Of a DNA stretch of 9,384 nt, positions 1-5,517 are shown one piece after another. This DNA is from Bacillota bacterium (GTDB lineage: Bacteria; Bacillota_G; SHA-98; UBA4971). Under the pieces are notes generated by a model. It ran no database searches and had not been told where the DNA came from. It saw only the letters and a list, made by a program, of their open reading frames with translations. Each line of letters begins with the position of its first letter. Positions within the stretch are counted from its first letter, which is position 1. The stretch is from contig JAAZEW010000142.1 in the NCBI GenBank assembly GCA_012512055.1, positions 1 through 9,384 of the forward strand, read 5' to 3'. A program made the position numbers and the translations under genes.

Positions 1-4
1 AAAA

Positions 5-82
5 TGGCGGAAGCGACGGGATTCGAACCCGCGATCTCCTGCGTGACAGGCAGGTATGTTAGACCAGCTACACCACGCCTCC
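5..82 (-). tRNA. tRNA-Asp (anticodon GUC)
   Basis: Reading the minus strand gives a full cloverleaf. The acceptor arms GGAGGCG and CGCTTCC pair with one G-U. The D arm is GTGT/ACAT. The anticodon stem is CCTGC/GCAGG around the 7-base loop CTGTCAC, giving anticodon GTC. The T arm has the loop TTCGAAT. The discriminator base is G, as expected for tRNA-Asp, and the 3' CCA is encoded at 5-7. It lies 32 bases downstream of tRNA-Val on the same strand and should be co-transcribed with it. The tRNA terminator must lie left of the window. Confidence 0.97.
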
Positions 83-114
83 GCTCAAACTTATGCGTAT
101 CGCTTATATTCATT

Positions 115-189
115 TGGTGGGCGAAGGCAGATTTGAACTGCCGACCCCCTCCTTGTAAGGGAGGTGCTCTCCCGCTGAGCTATTCGCCC
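115..189 (-). tRNA. tRNA-Val (anticodon UAC)
   Basis: The minus strand reads GGGCGAATAGCTCAGCGGGA at the 5' end, a typical acceptor and D arm. The anticodon stem is CCTCC/GGAGG with loop CTTACAA, giving anticodon TAC (Val). The T loop is TTCAAAT. The 3' acceptor strand TTCGCCC is followed by discriminator A and an encoded CCA. It is the first gene of a two-tRNA unit, followed by tRNA-Asp. Confidence 0.97.
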
Positions 190-233
190 CAGTTGCGCCT
201 GAAAACACAGGCAAAACACCTTAGGCAATTGTT

Positions 234-262
234 AGTATAGCTGAAACGCCAGGAAGAGTCAA
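234..262 (-). promoter_or_regulatory. Sigma-70-type promoter of the tRNA-Val/tRNA-Asp unit
   Basis: On the minus strand, TTGACT (257-262) is followed after exactly 17 bases by TATACT (234-239). Each box is one mismatch from consensus. The expected start near 227 lies about 38 bases before tRNA-Val. The rest of 190-451 holds no gene I can support. An isolated extended -10-like TGCTACAAT (minus strand, -10 box at 384-389) has no matching -35. I see no clear terminator for the gene ending at 452. Confidence 0.8.
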
Positions 263-451
263 GGCAGTCTGGCCAGGTTTTTCCCCTTACCTCTGTCACT
301 CCATTCTCTTCATGATACAGTTGCTGACACGGGTACCCTGTAATTCCTAGAACGACTTCCCATCGACGGTGTCTGAGTGTCTTATTGTAGCATACCCTTT
401 CAAGAGGCCGGCAGACCCATCTTGTACTCTTCGGCCCACGACGAACATCCT

Positions 452-1300
452 CTACAAGGACGTTACGTTAACAACAATAGGCTCCAACTCGTAAGTGGTT
501 TCCTTAGGACGCTTAGCCCCTGTCATGTATGTTATCCGGGCGTTATCACAAAAAACGAAGATTCCCGGTTCGTATCCTGATTCCGGCAAAGGACACACCC
601 TTAATCTGACTTCCGCTTGTGCTCGTTTGGGAAAATCCGAGGACGTATTGTCTTCTAAGCTATGCCAACTCCATTCGACTTTAGCCTTCCGGGTCTTCTC
701 ATCGCGCATAATTGCCAGCGTAGGTTCAGCCGAAGACCCTCCTTCAGGGATAGGATCAATGGTTCCCGGACCGTCCAGGGCTTCAACTGAGAGCTCAGGG
801 CCGAATTCAAGGCGAGCATCCCAATACCTCCAACCGGTTGATGCCCTCATATTGTAGACAATCAATCTAACCTCCCAGGCAACCGCATCACCCGGCAGAA
901 CCTGAAACTCGTCGTCTTTTGCAAGGATGTTTCCGGCAACTGTAGTCGCCAGCATCTTTAACTGGGCATCTTTCACCTTTCTTTCAATGGATACCGCAGG
1001 ATTGACCTCAGGCGAAGCATTCATCTCTGGAAAACCGGATTTGGCAGCGCCATCACGTAGTCCATGGCCTTTCTCCAGCGATCGGGAGACGGAATCTCGG
1101 AGGACCTCAGACTCAGCGAAATCTCGCATAGTGGAAGCAACATAAGGATTTGCCGTCAAAAGCTCAGCCCCATCTCGGAATTGCTCACGTGAGGCCGCGC
1201 CAATAGAAGGCTGTCCAGGCAGCAAGGCATCAACTATCAGTATGCAGACTATCAGGAAAGCCCAGGCTATCGAGATAACCAATGTTCTTTTGCTTGTCAT
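452..1300 (-). CDS. Membrane-anchored exported protein with beta-rich domain A (unknown function)
   Basis: 282 residues. I chose the ATG at 1300 because GGAGGG (1307-1312) sits 6 bases upstream, and the hydrophobic leader then starts at once; an in-frame ATG at 1378 falls inside the -35 box. Residues about 7-27 (LVISIAWAFLIVCILIVDAL) form a membrane anchor or uncleaved signal. A charged linker follows to about 115. Domain A spans about 118-276, with W142, GWRYW (156-160), FGPEL (166-170), VEWSWH (208-213) and a single Cys251. The same pattern recurs in the protein encoded at the right edge of the window, so the two are paralogues. The layout (W-x-V-x-L near the start, FG-x-L, then a V-x-W strand) recalls DUF11-type surface Ig-like domains, but I cannot confirm this. 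The gene is monocistronic with its own promoter. A role in the same surface system as the right-hand cluster is inferred from the shared domain only. Confidence 0.85.
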   Translation of the reverse strand: MTSKRTLVISIAWAFLIVCILIVDALLPGQPSIGAASREQFRDGAELLTANPYVASTMRDFAESEVLRDSVSRSLEKGHGLRDGAAKSGFPEMNASPEVNPAVSIERKVKDAQLKMLATTVAGNILAKDDEFQVLPGDAVAWEVRLIVYNMRASTGWRYWDARLEFGPELSVEALDGPGTIDPIPEGGSSAEPTLAIMRDEKTRKAKVEWSWHSLEDNTSSDFPKRAQAEVRLRVCPLPESGYEPGIFVFCDNARITYMTGAKRPKETTYELEPIVVNVTSL

Positions 1301-1349
1301 CACAAACCCTCCTGGGATAGCGCTAATTCCTTTATTATCCATTTGCCTT

Positions 1350-1378
1350 ATAGTAACATGGAACGCTTGTCCTGTCAA
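1350..1378 (-). promoter_or_regulatory. Sigma-70-type promoter of the domain A gene
   Basis: On the minus strand a perfect TTGACA (1373-1378) is followed after 17 bases by TACTAT (1350-1355), two mismatches from TATAAT. The predicted start near 1343 leaves a leader of about 43 bases before the ATG at 1300. This means the gene does not depend on sigma-54. Confidence 0.65.
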
Positions 1379-1485
1379 TTATTGTCAGTCGCTGCACAGT
1401 CTGCCTTGTATCCACCGTTAACTGCAATGCCTCTTCAGAAAAGCCCCGCCCCCAATACGCACGTGAGAAACAATCCAGGAGTGTG

Positions 1486-1539
1486 GACTAGGCTAAAAGA
1501 CCTATACAAATGAGCCATAGGCCTAATAGTCTGATTTTT
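1486..1539 (+). terminator. Weak candidate hairpin with T-run
   Basis: On the plus strand GACTA (1486-1490) can pair with TAGTC (1527-1531), enclosing an inner stem CCTAT/ATAGG. TTTTT follows at 1535-1539. The stem is interrupted and AT-rich, and no rightward gene lies to its left, so it may be chance. It would insulate the riboswitch transcript from upstream read-through. The remainder of 1379-1590 shows no coding potential. CATAAT at 1579-1584 is a possible -10 for the riboswitch transcript, but no good -35 stands at the right distance. Confidence 0.25.
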
Positions 1540-1593
1540 CCCTGTGTGTTAACATCATGTTGCAGATGAAAAGAATCGCATAATTCAGCCGTT

Positions 1594-1698
1594 TATTTCT
1601 CACGACAAGGCCAACTTGTCGAAAGACAAGGGCGCAAAGCTGCGGATCTACAGCCGGGAGGGGTTCCGGCCAGGATAGCCGGGCTGCCGAAGAGAAAG
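1594..1698 (+). ncRNA. Cyclic-di-GMP-I (GEMM-I) riboswitch aptamer
   Basis: The plus strand follows the GEMM-I consensus in order: a CACG-n-CA-n-GG 5' segment (1601-1610); P2 hairpin CTTGTC/GACAAG capped by a GAAA tetraloop (1615-1630); the hallmark GCAAAGC (1634-1640); and P3 with inner stem GCCGG/CCGGC (1653-1657, 1666-1670). In P3 an ATCTAC/AGGATAG internal loop sits where the tetraloop receptor belongs. The conserved GCCGGG-n-TGCCGAAG tail (1678-1692) follows. P1 can close by TTTCTC (1596-1601) with GAGAAA (1692-1697). The family binds c-di-GMP and controls the downstream mRNA. The only substantial rightward gene after it is the sigma-54 activator starting at 2259. The 5' segment differs from the Vc2 type at a few positions (GGCCAA where Vc2 has GGGCAA), so affinity cannot be judged by eye. 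Confidence 0.9.
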
Positions 1699-1809
1699 GT
1701 AGGATGAATCGCTTCGGAAGGTCACAGAGAGGGGCCAGGGTTTAGCCGGCTTGACATCTATGCAGTTTTGCCACTTGTTATCAGAAGTAATTCTTAGGCT
1801 GAACTCTTG

Positions 1810-1880
1810 AAACCTCTTGGTGACCATCGAAGTGTGCACGACGAGAACGGGTAGGATGGTAACGCTAAAGAGGTTTTTCT
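1810..1880 (+). terminator. Candidate riboswitch expression platform / intrinsic terminator
   Basis: AAACCTCTT (1810-1818) pairs perfectly with AAGAGGTTT (1868-1876). The T-run, broken only at its end, reads TTTTTCT to 1880. Inside the long loop a second stem ACCATC (1823-1828) pairs with GATGGT (1855-1860). This is the only strong hairpin with a T-run between the aptamer and the activator gene. The large interior and the 110-base gap from the aptamer are unusual for a GEMM-I platform. The alternative is an extra structured domain unrelated to termination. Confidence 0.5.
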
Positions 1881-2258
1881 ACAAGAAGGATTTCATCTGG
1901 GGCAGTGGTCTTAGCCATTATACGATCTTAGTAGAGACATAAGGAGAGATGGAGTGGAATATGGGCAGTATGGGCATGCTTAGGTCAGCCCGGGAGACGC
2001 CCTGACATATCATACTCTTGTATATCTTGTGAGATACCCGGTGGTGATGGTTGTATGCTCTTACAGTCAGCCTGCGCCCGTCTAGCGGGTATTTTGCGTC
2101 TTGTGAGGGATTCGACTTTTCAACAAGCATGTCGTCATTTCTTCAGCGAATGACTGCCTACAGTGCAGGAAAAGCCATGATCCGTCATCTTGGCAAGTGC
2201 TCATGAAAGTAAGACTCTTAAGGGCCGGTCACCCCTCTTTGAGAAAGGACGTGGGGTA
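1881..2258 (+). other. Long leader or intergenic stretch before the sigma-54 activator
   Basis: I find no convincing gene in these 378 bases. On the plus strand there is a small stem GTCAG/CTGAC (1984-1988, 2002-2006) and a short CCCG/CGGG hairpin near 2076-2088. Small reading frames here (for example ATG at 1949 just after AAGGAG) are too short and oddly spaced to call. No good sigma-70 or sigma-54 promoter is visible close to 2259. This is consistent with the activator being expressed from the riboswitch transcript, but does not prove it. Confidence 0.5.
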
Positions 2259-3290
2259 ATGGTAATATCAAAGCAGGGAGAACAGTCAAAAGACGGCGGC
2301 AGCAATCCCTTTGATGTGATCCTAGGATCAAGCCTGGAGATTATCATAGCATGTAATCTGGCAAAGCGAGCCGCGCGAGGTGATTCCACGGTTCTTATCA
2401 TGGGCGAAACCGGCGTAGGTAAATCGGTATTTGCCAAGGCTATTCATAAGGCAAGCCGTAGAGCTACCGCACCATTTGTCACTGTGAATTGCGCAGCGAT
2501 CCCTGAAACCCTGATTGAGTCAGAGTTCTTTGGATATGTGGACGGGGCGTTTACCGGCGCGTCCAGAAAAGGCAAGCCCGGGAAGTTTGAGCTTGCAAAT
2601 GGAGGTACAGTTTTTCTTGACGAAATAGGAGACATGTCCTTGACTCTTCAAGCCAAGGTGCTCCGGGTGCTCCAAGATCGCGTAGTGGAACGCCTGGGTG
2701 ACACGTATGAAATACCGGTGGATGTCAGGGTAATAGCTGCCACCAATAAGGACCTGACCAAACTGATGGAGTCCGGTAAGTTCCGCGAGGACTTATACTA
2801 CAGATTGAATGTCATTTCCATTAACATACCGCCACTTCGAGATAGACGCGAAGACATCCCTGAATTCGTCGATTGGTTCATCGAGTCTCTGAATAAAGTA
2901 TGCAACACGTCTGTCGCCCATGTCCACCCTGCAGTTATGGAGGCGTTCTCCAGGTATCCCTGGCCCGGGAACCTCCGCGAACTGGAAAATGCGGTGGAAC
3001 ACGCCTTGAATCTCACTGACGGAGACGAACTCAGGCTTGAGCATATTCCACCCCATATCTGGCAGCATGTAATAGAAAACACAGACAAAAAGGATACTGC
3101 CTGCGCTAAGGATCTTGATGATTCTTTGGCGAAATATGAGCATGACCTAATCATCGCAGCCTTAAGAGCCACAGGAAATAACCGTTCGAAAGCTGCGAGG
3201 TTACTTAATATCTCAAGATCCGGGCTCTACAAAAAACTGCAAAAGTACGCTATTCCCAGGGATGGCACGTCCACACGACTTACAGACTAG
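2259..3290 (+). CDS. Sigma-54-dependent transcriptional activator, sensorless (PspF-like architecture)
   Basis: 343 residues from the ATG at 2259, preceded by AAAGGA (2244-2249) 9 bases upstream. An in-frame TTG at 2190 has no ribosome site. The protein is a bacterial enhancer-binding protein that uses ATP to remodel sigma-54 RNA polymerase. Visible in order: Walker A GETGVGKS (49-56), sigma-54-contacting GAFTGA loop (96-101), Walker B TVFLDEIGDM (117-126), ATN sensor (161-163), arginine-finger region FREDLYYRL (175-183), PWPGNLREL (234-242), and a Fis-type HTH NNRSKAARLLNISRSGLYKK (307-326). All key AAA+ residues look intact. Only about 18 residues precede the AAA+ core, so there is no receiver, PAS or GAF domain. 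The KPGKFELANGG stretch resembles Firmicutes RocR/AcoR-type activators, which normally carry a sensor. Input may instead come through the upstream c-di-GMP riboswitch (inference). Its stop shares CTAG with the convergent barrel gene. Its target promoter is not visible in the window. Confidence 0.95.
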   Translation: MVISKQGEQSKDGGSNPFDVILGSSLEIIIACNLAKRAARGDSTVLIMGETGVGKSVFAKAIHKASRRATAPFVTVNCAAIPETLIESEFFGYVDGAFTGASRKGKPGKFELANGGTVFLDEIGDMSLTLQAKVLRVLQDRVVERLGDTYEIPVDVRVIAATNKDLTKLMESGKFREDLYYRLNVISINIPPLRDRREDIPEFVDWFIESLNKVCNTSVAHVHPAVMEAFSRYPWPGNLRELENAVEHALNLTDGDELRLEHIPPHIWQHVIENTDKKDTACAKDLDDSLAKYEHDLIIAALRATGNNRSKAARLLNISRSGLYKKLQKYAIPRDGTSTRLTD

Positions 3291-4207
3291 AAGCGCCTCA
3301 TCATGCTAATACACTGCTTTTTGATTTGCTCATCACTGACAAGGCATGCGTATCCCAGTTCGAAATCGCCGAAGAAGAGCCCTAGTCCTCCGGTGTAAGC
3401 AGTGATCCCTCCTTGGAATCCATCCTCGAGAATCATTCCTCCTCGGAGCGCAATATGCGGTGTGATCCTACCTTCGAAGCCGCCGGAGATGGTCCCGCCG
3501 GAGACGCTTTCGCCCATGGAAAGCTCGTGGACATCGAGGGCAATTACCGCTCCTTTTAGCGGCCTCAGGCTAAGACCTAAGGAGTATGTGGGCGCGACTT
3601 TTCGCTCGGTTCCGTCTGAGAATTTCAGTTGCGTCTTGGCAACATCCCGGGCAAGGATACCTAGAGCCGCAACTTTATAACGGAACATGACACCGACATC
3701 TGTGGCAAACCCGTGCCATGAGGAAACCAAGGAGGATCCGGAAAACTCCGAGCCACTGACATAACGGAGCCCTACTCCCAGAGAGCCCAGATCTTTGAAG
3801 CCTTGCCCCACCATGTAGTTGTAAACATTGCTTATTGTCTCGTTATCATCCTCACTCCGCTTGTACTGCCCCCAGGCGAACCCCCCTGCACCTGCATCAC
3901 GCTCTTCGTCAGTAAGAGACACGAATCTGAAGGTTGAATCCTCAGCACTACCTCCAAAGAATGTGCCAAAAGAAAGCGACAACACGCCCTTTGTAAGCCC
4001 GAAGGAAGCAGGATTCGAGTAGAGAGGATTTGGGTCGCCCCAAAGTCCGACATATGAATACCCCATGCCGAGGAGGCGCGCATCCCCATATCCAAAAGAC
4101 TCTAAGAAATCTTCGGCGTCACAAGCCTTTGTATGAAGCAATCCTACGACAGCTATCAGAACCACCGTAGTAATGCAAGCTATAACGATGTTTCGTCTTA
4201 AGCGCAC
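3287..4207 (-). CDS. PorV/UPF0164-like outer-membrane beta-barrel protein
   Basis: 306 residues from a GTG at 4207. No Met occurs in frame until residue 49, and the hydrophobic leader (residues about 7-25) requires this start. GAGGGGG (4217-4223) lies 9 bases upstream and runs toward the secretin stop, so translation is probably coupled; only 18 bases separate the two genes. After a signal peptide ending near residue 30, the motif GDARLLGMGYSYVGLWGDP followed by YSNPASF matches the N-terminal signature of PorV, UPF0164 and FadL-like barrels (AR-x-x-GMG ... NPA). Alternating amphipathic strands follow, for example ALRGGMIL and GGLGLFFGDFELGY. The chain ends in Phe, as in the beta-signal that BamA recognises. 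Presumed location is the outer membrane, as last gene of the cluster next to the secretin. It may serve as a secretin partner or an anchoring barrel. Family placement is by motif only. Confidence 0.8.
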   Translation of the reverse strand: MRLRRNIVIACITTVVLIAVVGLLHTKACDAEDFLESFGYGDARLLGMGYSYVGLWGDPNPLYSNPASFGLTKGVLSLSFGTFFGGSAEDSTFRFVSLTDEERDAGAGGFAWGQYKRSEDDNETISNVYNYMVGQGFKDLGSLGVGLRYVSGSEFSGSSLVSSWHGFATDVGVMFRYKVAALGILARDVAKTQLKFSDGTERKVAPTYSLGLSLRPLKGAVIALDVHELSMGESVSGGTISGGFEGRITPHIALRGGMILEDGFQGGITAYTGGLGLFFGDFELGYACLVSDEQIKKQCISMMRRF

Positions 4208-4225
4208 CTGGTCACACCCCCTCTC

Positions 4226-5458
4226 CTACTCGGACGGGATTATCGTAGGTGTTATGAATATCAAGACTTCTGTCTCAGTGGATACGCTCTTAGTATTGCT
4301 GAAGAGGATCCCTAAAATAGGCAGATCCCCGAGGATCGGCACTTTCGTCCTGGACTCATACTCAGACTTTAGATTGAGTCCACCTATGACAATAGTCTCT
4401 CCGTCCCTTACTCGGACGGTCGTGGCTACCTTACGCCTATTCACAATAGGCAAGCCTGTTGTTCCTTCTATTGCATCACTGACTTCAGGTTCGATTTTCA
4501 CCATAATCTCGCCTGTCTCGGATATCCGCGGAGTGAATTTGAGCGATATCCCGGTTCTAATACTCTCGAGCCTGGTCGAAGTTGTCGTGCCCTCAGAGGT
4601 AGTCGCAGAAATGGCAAAGTACCTGTCTCTGCCAAGGAAGATCTCTGCGGGCTCCCCGTCGAGGACCGCAACACGTGGCGTGGCATGGATCTCCGCCTTG
4701 CCTGAGTCAATAAGCGTCTTCATGGACGCCATTACCGCCTGAAGGCCACCGGCTACGCTATACTTCATTCCCCACATACCTGAAATGAAATCGACAAACC
4801 CTGAGGCAGGCTTCTTTGCGTCTGGTTCGCCGAAAGTGTGTTCATAACGCCAGTCCGCGCCCAGGGATTTCCCGGTGTCAGATGACACTTCCACAACAAG
4901 AGCTTGTAAGAGCACTTGGGGCGGGGCTTTGTCGATTTTCTCTACGTCAGCCATGACACGGGAAATCACGTTCTCAGGGCCGGTTATGACCAGGATATTT
5001 TCCTCAGGCCCGGTCTTTACATATGGCTTGAAGAAGTCTGACAGCAATCTTGCAGCATTGTCCGCTTTCGCATACTTCAGTCTCACCACTTCTGTCCTGG
5101 TAAACAGCGGGAACGCGGGGTTTGTCTCATCCGGCATGCCCACCATGTAGTAGTCTCCCACCTTCACGAAGGCATAACCGAAGGGGGCAAGTATCATCTC
5201 CAGGGCTTTCTCCAGCGGCACATCCAGAAGCTCCAACGTCACCCAACCCTGCACAGACGGATCGGCAAGGATGTTTACCCCTGTTTGAGCGGAAATATCG
5301 CGAAGAACATTTATTATGTCTTCACTGTCGAAGATATTTGTCACCAGGGGTTCTTCAGCCAACAGCGCAGCGGGGAAGATCAGGGTCGTTGCAATAATCG
5401 CAACAACTAGAACAAGCGCTTTAGGGGATCCCGCCGGCAGTTTTTTCTTTCGAATCAT
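4226..5458 (-). CDS. Secretin (PilQ/GspD family), short form
   Basis: 410 residues from the ATG at 5458, with AAGGAGGG ending 6 bases upstream; an in-frame start at 5476 lacks such a site. The protein forms a multimeric outer-membrane channel. A signal peptide (about 1-35, with ALLAEEP at its end) is followed by an N0/STN domain (about 39-108), a NolW-like N1 domain (about 122-178) and the secretin core (about 184-408). Signatures in the core are ATPRVAVLDGEPAEIFLG (259-276), RDGETIVIGGL (351-361), VPILGDLPILGILF (373-386) and TEVLIFITPTI (396-406). There are no AMIN domains as in typical PilQ, no extra N2/N3 as in GspD, no pilotin-binding tail and no lipobox. At 410 residues it is clearly shorter than type II or type IV pilus secretins. 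No ATPase, inner-membrane platform or pilin gene is in the window. It sits between the duplicated Ig-like protein and the barrel, so it may export or anchor those neighbours. Confidence 0.95.
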   Translation of the reverse strand: MIRKKKLPAGSPKALVLVVAIIATTLIFPAALLAEEPLVTNIFDSEDIINVLRDISAQTGVNILADPSVQGWVTLELLDVPLEKALEMILAPFGYAFVKVGDYYMVGMPDETNPAFPLFTRTEVVRLKYAKADNAARLLSDFFKPYVKTGPEENILVITGPENVISRVMADVEKIDKAPPQVLLQALVVEVSSDTGKSLGADWRYEHTFGEPDAKKPASGFVDFISGMWGMKYSVAGGLQAVMASMKTLIDSGKAEIHATPRVAVLDGEPAEIFLGRDRYFAISATTSEGTTTSTRLESIRTGISLKFTPRISETGEIMVKIEPEVSDAIEGTTGLPIVNRRKVATTVRVRDGETIVIGGLNLKSEYESRTKVPILGDLPILGILFSNTKSVSTETEVLIFITPTIIPSE

Positions 5459-5517
5459 ACGGTTCCCTCCTTGCAATTATGTGTGACTATACAGGCTCCG
5501 CCCTAGCAGGCCTTGCC

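Noticed and set aside
1648..1839. 63-codon minus-strand frame
   Set aside because: It is the antisense of the riboswitch and its downstream hairpin; base pairing there explains the conserved look.
1810..1880. T-box-like wording (GGATGGTAACGC) inside the long hairpin before the T-run
   Set aside because: It departs from the T-box core TGGNACCGCG, there is no stem I with specifier loop upstream, and no amino-acid gene follows.
1856..2005. Two tiny plus-strand frames (28 codons from 1856, then 18 codons from 1949 after AAGGAG)
   Set aside because: The first starts within the terminator stem; the second has only 2 bases between SD and ATG. Both are too short to support without comparison data.
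1918..2130. 70-codon minus-strand frame
   Set aside because: No ribosome site, composition unlike neighbouring genes, and no recognisable family pattern.
2191..2206. Possible sigma-54 promoter starting TGGCAAG
   Set aside because: The -24 half is good, but the bases 12 positions on are TG, not GC, so the essential -12 element is missing. Other GG-N10-GC matches, such as one on the minus strand in the 7260-7326 gap, fit the consensus too poorly.
2190..2258. Longer start (TTG at 2190) for the sigma-54 activator
   Set aside because: No ribosome site precedes it, and the extra 23 residues show no domain; ATG at 2259 has AAAGGA at a good distance.
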